Notes: a model not told the origin generated them from the sequence alone. Positions 1 through 11,942 are shown, counted from the first letter of the stretch. The stretch: 64,000 bases of DNA from Elymus sibiricus (GCA_039707655.1 CM077667.1:154174642-154238641), one strand, 5' to 3'. Made by a program: numbers and translations.

Positions 1-1274
1 GGCTATGAGATGAGTGGTCAGATGACCACACGATTTGGATTGGATTTGGATCAGATTCAGATTGGATCGTGACAATGTTCGGAGTATGGAATATTTACTT
101 AGTATGCTTTACTTTACTATATTTACTTCAGTACTTATCTTGCTAGATAATATTGTTATGCCATGATAATTAATATTGCTCTAATAACAAATGCATGCTT
201 GAATGCCATGGATTGCTTTGCTTGGTGTATATGTTAGTTTGGCTTGCTTGCGAGTACATTCAAAAGTACTCAGCGGCCTTTAACGTGGCCAGGTTCACAT
301 AAGGATCCGTCGTCCGTCGTCGAGGAGCCGGAGCGTTCGCGGGCTAGGAGAGTAACTCAGTCAGATCCCTGTGGATTGGAGCCGCACCAAGACCATGCTG
401 CCTTAGATAGAGCTTTTCTGCTGCCATCACCCTTGTAATAGATCATGTATGACTTATATATCCATTAATAGAAATGCTTGTGTTCATGATACTTGTTGTA
501 AACGCGCATGCCAGAGTGATTTCCTCGGCTAGTATGCGTGGCGACCGTCTGGCTACAGTGGTAATCAGGCGGGGCGCCACACTCATGGGCTATGGGAGGA
601 GTTAAACCAGCCCCTAGTGGGCTGGCCGAAGCCCCCACTAAGGCCCATGCGGCTAGGGGTGGGAAAACCCAAAGGTGGAAAGAGTTTCCAAGTGGGGGAG
701 GAGGAATCCTACTCCTAGTAGGATTGGAGTTGGACTCCTCCACCTCCCCACTTCGGCCGCACCAAAGGGGCAGCCCTAGGGGCGCCGGCCTCCCTCCCCT
801 CCCTCCTATATATACTAGAGGGAGAGAGGGCAAAAGCACTTCAACCCAAAAAGGCCATAGTGCAACCCTCTCTCCCGATAGATTCATTCCTCTAGTTTTC
901 AGCAGTGCTTAGGCGAAGCCCTGCTGGAATAGTTCCACCACCGCCGCCGCCGCGCCGGCGCACTGCCGGAGAACTCATCTACCTCTCCGCTCCCTCTTGC
1001 TGGATCAAGAAGGCGGAGATCATCATCGAGCTGTACGTGTGCTGAACGCGGAGGTGCCGTCCGTTCGGTACTACATCGTGATTGGATCGTGGGACGCTCG
1101 GCGATTTGGATCGCGAAGACGTTCGACTACATCAACCGCGTTTCTTAACGCTTCCCGCTTAGCGATCTACAAGGGTATGTAGATCCACTCTCCCTCTCGT
1201 AGATGCTCATCACCTTGGATAGATCTTGCGTGTGCGTAGGAAATTTTTTGTTTCCCATGCAACGTTCCCTAACA
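1..1274 (+). mobile_element. LTR-like end of an unidentified retrotransposon
   Basis: The block ends in CCCTAACA at 1274, a typical LTR terminus. A TATA-like stretch at about 805-815 (ctcctatatata) sits upstream of a pyrimidine-rich region, as in a plus-strand LTR promoter. A possible start is TGTTAG at 232, which would pair with the terminal CTAACA, but the flanks (gtata before, gggag after) do not match, so that start is unproven. No primer site follows 1274, so this is more likely a 3' or solo LTR than a 5' LTR. Position 1-231 is AT-rich with no coding signal. Family not recognised. Confidence 0.5.
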
Positions 1275-1360
1275 GGGAGGGGCGGCCGCTAGCACTGGTT
1301 GCGTGCCAGTGCGCGCTCGCCCCGGGTTGCGAAGAGCCAACCCCTCCACTTCCCCGTTCC

Positions 1361-1367
1361 TATAAAT
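1361..1367 (+). promoter_or_regulatory. TATA box of the B3-like gene
   Basis: The sequence tataaat lies 118 bases upstream of the ATG at 1479. A start site about 30 bases downstream would give a leader of roughly 85 bases. The surroundings are GC-rich, as in many grass promoters. Confidence 0.5.
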
Positions 1368-1478
1368 AGGGAGGGGGCAAGGCGGAGCGCTGCTCAGCCG
1401 TGCCCTTCTGCTCTAGCACACCGTCCAGTGCCTTTTCCTCTCTTCCTCCGCCATCTTCTCCAGCGCGCCATTTTCGAT

Positions 1479-2126
1479 ATGGCGAGGGGCCGTGGCCATG
1501 CTCGTGGGTCTGGTGCCGCAGCGAGGGGCACCCCTCGAAGCCCGATGCAGATCATGGTGACAGCGGCGGGGGCTGACTCCAGCTCCCTTGGAAGGGCGAT
1601 GTCCAAGAGCCGTGGAAGGGCGGCGCCCCGGGGCCATGGGGGAACGGCTCCGTCCACCCACGGCGGCCGCAGCAGTGCACCCCTCCCGCATTCCCATGTG
1701 GGGATCCACATGGAGGAGGAGGTGCAGGAGTTTGTCGTGGCGATCCCTCGACGACAGCGGAGCTGGCTCCGCCTCCCCGACCCTTTTGTGTGCTCCATGG
1801 AGGATAGTCGTCCTCGAGGCTTTTGGCTTCGGGCGGACGACTGCTGCAATGGGCCCGCTTCGGTGGGCGTCGACCTCTTCGCCGGGAGCGCCATGTTCCT
1901 GACGCGGGGGTGGAAGTTGTTCGCCTGCTCCCGTGGTCTAGGACCCGGGCATCTCCTCCACTTAAAGTTCGACGGCTCCGCCACCCTCTTCGTGAAGATC
2001 TTCGGGGTGTCCGGCGACCGCCTGGAGTACTGCGCGGAGACCTTGAGCGGCAGCGACTACGACTCCTCCAGTGACAGCGACGACGACGGCAACACCTTCG
2101 GCATCAAGCAGGAGGACTCTGACTAG
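1479..2126 (+). CDS. B3-domain-like nuclear protein, intronless, 215 aa
   Basis: The open frame extends upstream to 1299, but the ATG at 1479 is preferred: it follows the TATA box at 1361 and begins MARGRGHARG, a basic Arg/Gly-rich segment. The N-terminal third is low-complexity and basic. The middle (about residues 75-190) ends with RGWKLFACSRGLGPGHLLHL and then a FDG-TLFVKIF pattern. This resembles the last strands of the plant B3 DNA-binding fold (GW..F, L..G, F.g...f.V.iF). The tail is Ser/Asp-rich, ending KQEDSD. The frame has no stop or frameshift, unlike its surroundings. It is antisense to the neighbouring Tat element. B3 proteins are usually plant transcription factors, but the first half of the fold is poorly matched here. 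It could be a real gene, a retrogene, or a gene carried by a transposon. Confidence 0.55.
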   Translation: MARGRGHARGSGAAARGTPRSPMQIMVTAAGADSSSLGRAMSKSRGRAAPRGHGGTAPSTHGGRSSAPLPHSHVGIHMEEEVQEFVVAIPRRQRSWLRLPDPFVCSMEDSRPRGFWLRADDCCNGPASVGVDLFAGSAMFLTRGWKLFACSRGLGPGHLLHLKFDGSATLFVKIFGVSGDRLEYCAETLSGSDYDSSSDSDDDGNTFGIKQEDSD

Positions 2127-2880
2127 ACGCACACGGTGCCGTAGTTAGGGCTTAGGACTGATGCGGGAACGAGGCTCCATCCACGAGACCTCGTTTCCGG
2201 ATCAATCGCCACATTGTAGTGGCAGATCTCCTTTTGTGTTTAAATCGTACCCAATGTAACCCTGCGAGGAAACGAAGAGAAAATATTGGGTATCTTTAAA
2301 ACATTAAAGCTTCGTCATATGTCCATGAAAGTCCGTTTCCCTTTACGCGACAAGACTGTGCATGTGTGTTTTCCTGCTTCTTGACACTTGACGGTGCACA
2401 CGTTCCTACCGCGGGCGCTTCTAAATATAAATCCTGAGCACCCTTCCGGTGGTGTGGCTCCCGGCAAGGCCATCCCGTCGTTTTCGCCGCGGCTACTTAA
2501 GATGTTGGGCATGCTTCCAACATCCAAGCACGCAACGATTCCAACAGGGGCCCCTAGCGTGCAGGTTTTCTTGCACAAGTACCAGCCTGTCTGCTCCAAA
2601 GTTTTTGAAAAGTTCTCGCAGCTTATCTTTTTCTTGTTGCGTTTCTTGCGGCAAGGCGATCATCCTTGAACGTGTTTGTGGGTGTCCGTACCGCCTCTCC
2701 CCCCGGGAAGACTTGCACATGGGGTCCCTTCTCCCTTCTGAAAAAGAAAGAAGAGAAAATAGAGTAGGAGGGGAACCCAGATGGCTCAACAGGTGCCTTA
2801 CGCAAGTGAAAAGTGATCACAACATCTCTTGTAAGACACATAAGATAAATATGTACTTTGGCAAAGAGTTGTTGAAAACT
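2127..2880. other. Unresolved non-coding stretch between the B3-like gene and Tat element D
   Basis: The first 170 bases look like a 3' untranslated region of the B3-like gene. After about 2300 the sequence probably belongs to the 3' part of element D, but I see no LTR end, purine tract or target duplication marking its left border. The terminal sequence of the D LTR (TTAGTACACCGACA) does not occur here. Short frames on both strands have no recognisable domain. Confidence 0.35.
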
Positions 2881-3089
2881 TAACTTTATTGACTGCGGAT
2901 AGGGTCATCGCCTGGCTTTGTACAAAGGATTACACGCCTTGCCGGCGAACTTGCACAAAAGGGGTCGCCGGATGGCCCGACAACCACGCCTTACGGGTAG
3001 AACTTGCGAAGATGCTCAATATTCCACAAGTTTTGCACCGGGGTGCCATCCTCGGTCTCCAGGCAGACTGCGCCAGGCCTGGTGACTCG

Positions 3090-4509
3090 TACTACCGGTA
3101 AGGGCCTACCCATTTCGGCGTCAACTTGTTTGATCCCTTCACAGACTGAATCCGACGAAGAACAAGGTCGCCTTCCTCAACACTCCTCGCGCGCACCCTG
3201 CGGCTATGATAGCTGCGCAGATTCTGCTGGTACCGAGCGGCACGCAGCGCGGCCTGGAGACGATCTTCCTCGAGGAGCGTGGCATCATCTTGCCGTTCTT
3301 GCTCTTGTTGGTCCTCGTCAATGGCCTACACTCTGAGTGACCCGTACGTGAGTTCTGTGAGGAGAATCGCTTCTGCACCATAAACTAGAAAGAAGGGGGT
3401 CTCGCCGGTGGCTCGATTTGGTGTCGTCCTAATCGACCAAAGAACCGCTGGGAGTTCATCAATCCAGCGCCGTCCGTGCTTGTGCAGCTTGTCGAAAGTT
3501 CTCGTCTTGAGGCCCCACAGCACTTCAGCATTTGCCCTTTCTACTTTCCCGTTGCTTCTGGGGTAAGCAACCGATGCGAAGCATACCTTGGTGCCAATGT
3601 CTTGGCAATACTACATGAAGTTGTTGCTGGTGAATTGCGTGCCGTTATCGGTGAAGATCCTGTTGGGGACACCGAAACGGCAAACTATCCCTCTGAGAAA
3701 CTTGACCGCTGCCTGCGTCGTTACCTTTCTCACCGGCTCCACTTCATTCCACTTCGTGAACTTGTCGATTACAACGAACAAGAACTCGAAGCCCCCGTTA
3801 GCACAGGGGAAGGGCCCGACGATGTCGATCCCCCAGACTGACAAGGGCCAGGAGAGTGGTATGGTCTGAAGGGCTTGTGCTGGTTGATGTGCTTGCTTGG
3901 CGTGGTACTGGCATGCTTCGCACGTCGTCACCACTGCCAATGAGTCTTGAAGGGCCGTCGGCCAATAGAATCCTTGGCGAAACGCTTTTTCGACAAGGGC
4001 CCGTGACCTGATGTGGGAGCCGCAGATCCCTTCATGTATATCTGCCAACAACTGACGTCCTTCTTCCTGGGAGATGCATTTGAATTTCACACCATTCGGT
4101 CTCCTTTTGTATAAGGTGATGTCCACAAACTGGTACATGCTCGACCATCAAGCTACTCTTTCAGCTTCTTTTGGTTCCTCGGGAAGACCTCCGGTCTGGA
4201 GGTACTGGACTATCTATTGTGCCCATGCCAGAGCTTGTGGCTCGACGACAAGGACTAAAGGCGTTTCTTCCGCCACGGGGATCCTAGCTTCTACGACAAG
4301 GACCATCGGGTCTGCCGGAGCTTGGGTCCCCCGGAAGGCGACTTGTCATTCCTGACAACTTTCTTGGCGGCCACTGGTGGTTCTGCCGGAAAATAGTCAT
4401 CGAAATCGACTCTTCTCTTCGTGTTCTACCGCGCTGACGGGGTGACTGAAGGTTGGGTCAGTCGGAGTACAAATGTGCCCGGTTCCACAGGCAACTTCTA
4501 CGCAGCTCT
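3090..4509 (-). pseudogene. pol: Integrase of Tat element D, broken
   Basis: Integrase inserts the element's cDNA into host DNA. The frame at 4138-3611 holds the zinc-binding region (H near IHEGICGSH, then CEACQ) and the core with VWGIDIVGP (first Asp) and FTDNGTQF (second Asp). The region with the third acidic residue falls where the frame is lost, near 3611. A second frame at 3523-3326 carries the later core (SIRTTPNRATGETPFFLVYG). The C-terminal LTPKWVGPYR lies near 3095-3120 in another frame. At least two frameshifts or stops make it non-functional. The 4139-4509 part links RNase H to integrase and is also interrupted by stops. Confidence 0.8.
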
Positions 4510-5593
4510 CTTTGACAGGTCGTCAGCAATGCTATTCTCGGCATGGGGGACATGCTCCATTTGCAACCCGTCACAGCGCTCCATCAATTTCCGTACTTCA
4601 TCAACATATGCCTCCATCAGGGGACTCTGGTAATCATTGTTCACTTGATGCACAACCAGCTATGAATCTCCTCGGACTATCATTTTCCTGATGCCGAGAT
4701 CAGCTATTATCCGTAATCCAGCAAGCAAACCTTCGTATTCAGCCGTGTTGTTTGTTGATTCCTCCCTCGGGAAATGCATCTGGATCACGTACTTGAGGTG
4801 CCCTCCGGTGGGTGCTACTAGCAGCACTCCGGCACCGGCGCCTTGCAACGAGAAAGCTCCGTCAAAGTACATGATCCATTCCTGAGGTATTTCCTTGCCG
4901 TCAAGGGTTGTTTTTGGAATCTCTTCGTCTGGCTTTGGAGTCCATTCTGCTATGAATTCTGCCAAGGCTCTGCTCTGGATTGTCGCCGTGCTTTCAAAGC
5001 TCAAGTCAAAGCTGGACAACTCCAATGCCCACTTGACGATCCTGCCGGTTGCCTCTGGATTTCTCAAGATGCGTTGCAGCAGGAACCGAGTGACGATGAT
5101 GATGTGGTGTGCTTCAAAGTAGTGGCACAGCTTCCGACAGGCCATAAGGAGGCCAAAGAGCATCTTCTGCATCCCAGAGTATCTTGACCTAGTCCCCTAT
5201 AGGAGGGAGTTGACAAAATACACTGGTCGATGTACCACTTTCTTCTTCTACACAGTTTGCTGTTCTGCCCCTTGGCTTGACGCGGCTGGCTCTGGCTCGC
5301 CGGCCGCAGACTCTATGGTTTCTGCCTAATCCTCCTCAGCTTCCCTCTCTGCCACCAGTGCAACACTAACCACTTGGTTCGTGGCCGCCAGATATAGCAG
5401 CAGCGGCTCCTCCGATCTTGGCGCGACTAGGACAGGCGTAGAGGACAGGTATTTCTTCAAGTCTTGCAGTGTTTTCTCTGCTTTCGGGGTCCATGTCATT
5501 GGGCCCTCCTTCTTCTGGATCTTGAAAAACGGCAAGGCGCGCTCTGCAGACTTGGAAATGAACCTGCTAAGGGCGGCGATGCAGCCCGCCAGA
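4510..5593 (-). pseudogene. pol: RT connection and RNase H of Tat element D, broken
   Basis: From 5593 leftward the frame gives the RT thumb/connection (YLSSTPVLVAPRSEEPLLLY and LAATNQVVS), then an inactive-looking first RNase H. A second RNase H follows with the patterns YFDGAFS, NNTAEYEGLLAGL and VRGDS, carrying the Asp and Glu residues expected of an active site. Two RNase H domains are characteristic of the Tat lineage. Stops occur near 5326 and at 4660 (a TAG where CAG would continue VRGDSQLVVHQ); homology continues to about 4510. The upstream half of the RT is at 26224-27052, on the far side of element A. Confidence 0.8.
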
Positions 5594-7112
5594 TGATACG
5601 TCCATTTTGCATCATGATTTCCTACTGTTATTTATTATGTTTTGTTCAATAATAATGCTTTAGGGAGTGATTCTAATGCATTTTCTCTCATAATATGCAA
5701 GGTTTACACAAAGAGGGAGAATACCAGCAGCAGGAATTCTGGACCCAAGAAAAGCACATCAGAGATACCTATTCTGCATAACTCCAATGAAGCTGAAATT
5801 TTAGGGAGAATATTTTTGGATTAAATAAAAAATAGTGGAGCGGAAAACTACCGGAGGGGGCAACCCTGGTGGGCACAACCCACCAGGGCGCGCAAGACCC
5901 CCCTGGGCGCGCCTTGATGGGTTGTGGCCTCCTCGGCCCACCTCCGGTGCACATCTTCTGGTATATAGTCACATTTGACCTAGAAAAAATCAGAGGAGGA
6001 CTTTTGGGATGAAGCGCCGCCGCCTCGAGGCGAAACTTGGGCAGGAGCACTTTTGCCCTCCGGCGGAGCGATTCCGCCGGGGGAACTTCCCTCCCGGAGG
6101 GGGAAATCAAAGCCATCGTCATCACCAACACCCCTCTCATCTTTGGGAGGCCAATCTTCATCAACATCTTCAACAACACAATCTCCTCTCAAACCCTAGT
6201 TCATCTCTTGTGTTCAATCTTTGTACCGGAACCTCACATTGGTACCTGTGGGTGACTAGTAGTGTTGATTACCTTGCGTAGTTGATTACTATATGGTTTA
6301 TTTGGTGGAAGATTATATGTTCAGATCCATTATGCTATTCAATACCTTTCTGATCTTGAGCATGATTATTATTTGTGAGTAGTTACCTTTGTTCTTGATG
6401 TCATGGGAGAAGTCATGTTGCAAGTAATCATGTGAATTTGATATGTGTTCGATATTTTGATGATATGTATGTTGTGATTCCCTTAGTGGTGTCATGTGAA
6501 CGTCGACTACATGACACTTCACCATTCATGGGCCTAAGGGAATGCATTGTGGAGTACTTATTAGATGATGGGTTGCTAGTGTGACAGAAGCTTAAACCCT
6601 AGTTTATGCGCTACTTCGTAAGGGGCTGATTTGGATCCAAACGTTTAATGCTATGGTTAGATTTTATCTTAATACTTTTCTCGTAGTTGCAGATGCTTGC
6701 GAGGGGGTTAATCATAAGTGGGAGGTTGTCCAAGTAAGAACATCACCCAAGCACCGGTCCACCCACATATCAAATTATCAAAGTAGCGAACATGAATCAA
6801 ACCAACATGATAAAAGTGACTAGATGAAATTCCCGTGTACCCTCATGAACACTTTGCCTATTACTAGAGATTGTTCTAGCCTGTCGTTTGCCACAAAAGG
6901 ATTGGGCTACCTTGCTACACCTTATTTACCGTTATCGTTACTTTCTCATTACCAATTATCTTGCTATCAAACTATTTGTTACCTACAATTTCAGTGCTTG
7001 CAGAAATTACCTTGCTCGAAACCGCTTGTCATTTCCTTCTGCTCCTCGTTGGGTTCGACACTCTTACTCATCAAAAGGACTACGATTGATCCCCTATAAT
7101 TGTGGGTCATCA
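5594..7112 (+). repeat. 5' LTR of element A
   Basis: It starts TGATACGTCC and ends GGGTCATCA. A TATA-like gtatatag lies at 5961-5968. The U3 contains an inverted GC-rich box typical of this family (gggcgcgcc repeats near 5888-5920). The short open frames inside it are not genes. Confidence 0.92.
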
Positions 7113-7123
7113 AGACTCTTTTC

Positions 7124-7141
7124 TGGTGCCGTTGCCGGGGA
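7124..7141 (+). other. Primer binding site of element A (tRNA-Asp)
   Basis: TGGTGCCGTTGCCGGGGA lies 11 bases after the LTR. It is complementary to the 3' end of plant tRNA-Asp with one mismatch (the usual form is TGGCGCC). Minus-strand cDNA synthesis would start here. Confidence 0.8.
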
Positions 7142-7218
7142 GTGAAGCGCTCTTGGTAAGTGGAAATCGGTAAGGAAAAACTTATACTACGTGCTGAAAT
7201 TTATTGCTACTTGCTACT

Positions 7219-8115
7219 ATGGAGAACAATCCTTTGAGGCGTTTGTTCGGGGTATCTTCACCTCGACCGAAACCACAATTAGTTGCCCCTCAACCTACTA
7301 CACCTACTGAAAATATTGGTTATAAATTCCTTTGGGTATGGTAGAACAACTGCTTGCTAAACCTTATGCAGGACATGGAACTAAACATCCTGATATGCAT
7401 CTATTATATGTGAACGAAATATGTGGATTATTTAAGCTTGCAGGTTTACCCGGAGATGAAGTTAGGAAGAAGTTTTTCCCTTTATATTTGGAGGGAAAAG
7501 CATTGACATGGTATAGGCTATGTGATGATCTAGGATCGTGGAACTGGAATCGTTTGCAATTGGAATTCCACCAAAAGTTTTATCCCATGCATCTAGTTCA
7601 TCATGATCGGAATTATATATATAATTTCTGGCCTCGTGAAGGAGTAAATATCGCTCTAGCTTGGGGGAGGCTTAAGACAATGCTATATTCACGCCCCAAT
7701 CATGACATTCCGAGAGAAGTTATCATTTATAATTTTTATGCTCGGCTTTCTCATAATGATCAATCCATGCTCGATACATCTTGTGCTGGTTCTTATATGA
7801 AGAAGACTATTGAATTCAAGTGGGATCTCTTAGAAAGAATTAAACGCAACTCTGAAGATTGGGAACTCGACGAAGGTAATGAGTCAGGTATAAAGCTTGA
7901 GTTTGATTGTGTTAAATCTTTTATGAATACCGATACTTTTCACAAGTTTAGCACTAAATATGGACTTGACTCTGAGATAGTAGCCTCTTTCTGCGAAGCA
8001 TTTGTACTTACGTTGATCTCCCTAAGGAGAAGTGGTTTAAATATCATCCCCCTATTAAATAAGAAATTAAAAACCGGTCATAGCTCAAGAACAAACCATC
8101 TTTTACAATGTTGAT
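7219..8115 (+). pseudogene. gag: gag of element A, frameshifted
   Basis: Gag would form the particle around the element RNA. The ATG at 7219 starts MENNPLRRLFGVSS, as in element E. A one-base loss near 7327 breaks the frame, and homology resumes at 7332. The conserved core includes GLFKLAGLPGDEVRKKFFPL, ALTWYRLCDDLGSWNW, EFHQKFYPMHLVH and the NFYARLSHNDQSMLDTSCAG region. No CX2CX4HX4C zinc knuckle is visible before the protease. A further frame change lies near 8115. Confidence 0.85.
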
Positions 8116-8770
8116 CCAGTCGTGCCTACCGCTTATATTGAAAAACCACCTTTCCCTGTTAGGATAAAGGAGCATACTAAGGTATCAACTGTGGTTCGTA
8201 AGAGTAATCTAAAAACATCTAAGCCCCCTGAGCAAATTAAAGTAGAACCTGGTGTTGCTATGGTTAAAGATCTCTTGGTAGAAAATATTGATGGGCATGT
8301 ATCTACTTCTGTGATGAAGCTGCTAGAATTGCCAAACCTGGTGAAAAAGATAAACATAGACCCATAGAAGGCATGCCTGTTGTCTCAGTCAAAATAGGAG
8401 ATCATTGCTATCATGGTTTATGTGATTTGGGTGCTAGTGTGAGTGCTATTCCTTTTACCTTATACCAAGAAATTATGGATGAAATAGCACCTGCTGAAAT
8501 AGAAGACATTGATGTTACTATTAAACTTGCTAATATAGACACTATCACACCACTTGGGATTGTTAGAGATGTTGAAGTCTTGTGTGGGAAAGTGAAATAC
8601 CCTACTGATTTCTAGTTCTTGGTTTCCCACAAGATGACTTTTGTCCCATTATCTTTGGTAGACCTTTGTTGAGCACCGTCAATGCTAAGATAGATTGTGA
8701 AAAACAAACTGTCAGTGTCAGCTTTGGTAGTGTGTCTCATGAGTTTAATTTTTTCAAGTTTAGTAGACAA
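8116..8770 (+). pseudogene. pol: Protease of element A, frameshifted
   Basis: An aspartic protease that would cut the Gag-Pol polyprotein. The active-site segment is HGLCDLGASVSAIP at about 8420-8450, followed by a hydrophobic strand and IIFGRPLLSTVNA, a second-half flap pattern. One T is missing near 8611 compared with element E, giving a TAG at 8613. Homology continues in another frame from about 8620. Confidence 0.8.
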
Positions 8771-10640
8771 CCTCGTGATAAAGCGTTATCTAGTAAGGAT
8801 GAAATAATTGGTCTTGCTTCTATTGCTGTACCTCCTACTGATCCATTAGAACAATATTTGCTTGACCATGAAAATTATATGCACTTGCGTGAAAGAAATG
8901 AAATAGATAAAAATTTCTTTGAACAACAACCTCTCCTAAAACACAATTTCCCTATTGAAACTCTTGGAGGTCCCCCGCCACTTAAACGTGATCCTGTGTT
9001 TGAATTGAAACAATTGCCTGACACTTTGAAGTCTGCTTATCTTGATGAGAAAAAGATATATCCTGTTATTATTAGTGCTAACCTTTGAGAACATGAAAAA
9101 GAAATATTATTAAAAGTTCTAAGGAAGCACCGGGCTGCTATTGGATATATAGTTGATGATCTTAAGGGCATTGGTCCCACTCTATGTCAGCACAAGATTA
9201 ATATGGAACCTGATGCTAAACCCGTTGTTGATCACCAACGGCGATTGAATCCTAAGATGAAGGAAGTGGTAAGAACTGAAATATTAAAACTTCTGGAAGC
9301 AGGTATAATCTATCCTATTGCTGATAGTAGATGGGTAAGTCATGTTCATTGTGTCCCTAAGAAAGGAGGTATTACCGTTGTTCCTAATGATAAGAATGAA
9401 CTCATTCCACAAAGAATTGTTACTGGCTATAGAATGGTAATTGATTTTAGAAAATTAAATAAAGCTACCAGGAAAGATCATTACCCCTTGCCTTTCATTG
9501 ATCAAATGCTAGAGAGACTATCTAAGCACACACACTTTTGCTTCCTAGATGGATATTCTGGTTTCTCTCAAATACCTGTGTCACAATCCGATCAAGAGAA
9601 AACCACCTTTACTTGCCCTTTTGGAACCTATGCTTATATACGTATGCCTTTTGGTTTATGCAATGCACCTGCTACCTTTCAAAGATGTATGACTGCTATA
9701 TTCTCTGATTTTTGTGAAAAGATTGTGGAGGTTTTCATGGATGATTTTTCCATTTACGGAACTTCTTTTGATGATTGCTTTAGCAACCTTGATCGAGTTT
9801 TGCAGAGATGTGAACAAACTAATCTCGTCTTGAATTGGGAGAAGTGCCACTTTATGATTAATGAAGGTATTGTCTTGGGGCATAAAATATCTGAGCGAGG
9901 TATTGAGGTGGATAATAGCTAAAGTTGATGCAATTGAAAAAATGCCATGTCCTAAAGATATTAAAGGTATTCGAAGTTTCCTTGGTCATGCTGGTTTTTG
10001 TAGGAGGTTCATTAAAGACTTCTCTAAAATTTCTAGGCCTCTTACTAATATTTTGCAAAAGAATATCCCTTTTCTTTTTGATGATGATTGTGTGGAAGCC
10101 TTTGAAACACACAAGAAAGCCTTAACCTCTGCACCTATTGTTCAACCACCTGATTGGAACTTGCCTTTTGAAATTATGTGTGATGCTAGTGATTATGCTG
10201 TTGGTGCTGTTCTAGGACAAAGAGTTGATAAGAAATTGAATGTTATCCATTATGCTAGTAAAACTTTAGACAGTGCTCACGAAATTATGCAACTACTGAG
10301 AAAGAATTTTTAGCGGTTGTGTTTGCCTATGATAAGTTTATATCCTATATTGTTGACTCAAAAGTTATTGTTCACACCGATCATGCCACTATAAAATATC
10401 TTATGGAAAATAAAGATGCCAAACCTAGACTCATTAGGTGGGTTCTCTTGCTTCAAGAATTTGTCTTACATATCGTTGATAGGAAGGGAGCTGAGAACCC
10501 CGTAGCTGATAACTTGTCTAGGTTAGGAAATATTCTTGATGACCCACTACCTATTGATGATAGTTTCCCTCACAAACAGTTAGCTGCAATAAGTGTTTCA
10601 CAAAACACCCCTTGGTATGCTGATTATGCTAACTATATTG
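8771..10640 (+). pseudogene. pol: Reverse transcriptase and RNase H of element A, broken
   Basis: The RT palm is at 9203-9922 with [45 protein letters not shown] and the catalytic VFMDDF. A TGA at 9086-9088 replaces a Ser codon. An extra base near 9915 shifts the frame just after the RT core. RNase H follows with [15 protein letters not shown], a second frameshift near 10285 (element E reads on through [12 protein letters not shown]), and [13 protein letters not shown] copies the RNA into DNA and RNase H removes the RNA. Confidence 0.87.
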
Positions 10641-11942
10641 TCACTAAATATATACCACCTAGCTTCACATACCAAAAAAAGAAAAAATTCTTCTATGACT
10701 TAAGACATTCCTTTTGGGATGACCCACATCTTTATAAAGAAGGAGTAGATGGTATTATTAGACGTTGTGTACCAGAGCATGAACAGGAACAAATCCTACG
10801 GAAATGTCATTCCAAAGCTTATGGAGGACACCATGCGGGAGATAGAACTGCTCACAAGGTATTGCAATCTGGTTTTTATTGGCCTACTCTCTTCAAAGAT
10901 GCCCATAAGTTTGTCTTGTCTTGTGATGAATGTCAAAGAATTGGTAATATTAGTAAGCGTCAGGAAATGCCTATGAATATTTCACTTGTTGTTGAACCAT
11001 TTGATGTTTGGGGTTTTGATTATATGGGACCTTTTCCTTCCTCTAACGGGTACACTCATATTTTGGTTGCTGCTGATTATGTCACTAAATGGGTAGAAGC
11101 TATTCCAACTAGTAGTGTTGATTACCACACCTCCATTAAAATGCTTAAAGAGGTTATCTTCCCGAGGTGTGGAGTCCCTAGATACTTAATGACTGATGGT
11201 GGTTCACACTTATATTCATGGTGCTTTCCGTAAGATGCTTGCTAAATATGATGTTAGCCATAGAATTGCATCACCCTATCATCCTCAATCTAGTGGTCAA
11301 GTAGAATTTAGCAATAGAGAAATAAAATTGATATTACAAAAAACTGTCAATAGGTCTCGTAAGAATTGGTCTAAGAAACTAGATGATGCACTTTGGGCCT
11401 ATAGAACAGCTTATAAAAATCCTATGGGTATGTCTCCATACAAAATGGTATATGGTAAAGCTTGTCGTTTGCCTCTAGAATTAGAACATAAAGCATTTTG
11501 GGCAATTAAAGAACTTAACTATGATTTCAAACTTGCCGGTGAGAAGAGGCTATTTGATATTAGCTCACTTGATGAATGGAGAACCCAAGCCTATGAAAAT
11601 GCCAAGCTATTTAAAGAAAAAGTAAAAAGATGGCATCACAAAAGAATCCAAAAGCGGGAATTTAAAATATGAGACTATGTTCTTTTGTTCAACTCTCGTT
11701 TAAGATTCTTCGCAGGTAAGCTTCTCTCCAAATGGGAAGGAACTTATGTTATCGAAGAGGTTTATCGTTCTGGAGCCATCAAGATTAATAACGCCGAAGG
11801 TACTAACCTGAAGGTGGTCAATGGACAAAGAATTAAGCATTATATCTCAAGTACGCCTATCAACGTTGAAAGCAATGTTATCCAAACCATGACACTGGAG
11901 GAACACATAAAAGAAACCTTCCGGAAAACTCCAGAATTCTGA
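10641..11942 (+). pseudogene. pol: Integrase of element A, broken
   Basis: The zinc-binding HHCC segment is [13 protein letters not shown] with CDECQR. The catalytic residues lie in [17 protein letters not shown] and [13 protein letters not shown]. An extra base at about 11214 breaks the frame between the second Asp and the Glu. A TGA at 11670-11672 replaces Gly before the C-terminal domain ([19 protein letters not shown]). It ends with a stop near 11942. Confidence 0.85.

Larger units (their letters stand above)
2881..5593 (-). mobile_element. Tat-type Gypsy element D, piece 4 (RNase H and integrase end)
   Basis: This is the 3' coding end of the oldest Gypsy element in the window. It reads from the RT connection at 5593 through RNase H and integrase to about 3090. 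A minus-strand AATAAA (ttatt on the plus strand near 2885-2890) may be the end of its transcript. It is cut at 5593 by element A and resumes at 26224: the reading across the cut is a continuous RT once the insertion is ignored. The 3' LTR is not seen, so the element is truncated, interrupted, or ends outside the window. Confidence 0.8.

Noticed and set aside
592..912. Plus- and minus-strand frames of 106 and 140 aa
   Set aside because: They lie in the LTR-like sequence across a TATA box and have low-complexity Pro/Gly composition and no domain.
1394..1984. Minus-strand frame of 196 aa opposite the B3-like gene
   Set aside because: It shares the GC-rich codons of the plus-strand gene. It has no motif, and the plus strand has the TATA box and B3-like pattern.
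6009..6281. Short frames repeated at 25120, 39472, 48223 and 61593
   Set aside because: They recur because they sit in the LTRs of Athila-type elements. They contain no known domain and overlap the LTR leader.
7124..7141. tRNA-like sequence matches
   Set aside because: They are 18-base primer binding sites complementary to tRNA ends, not tRNA genes; no cloverleaf surrounds them.
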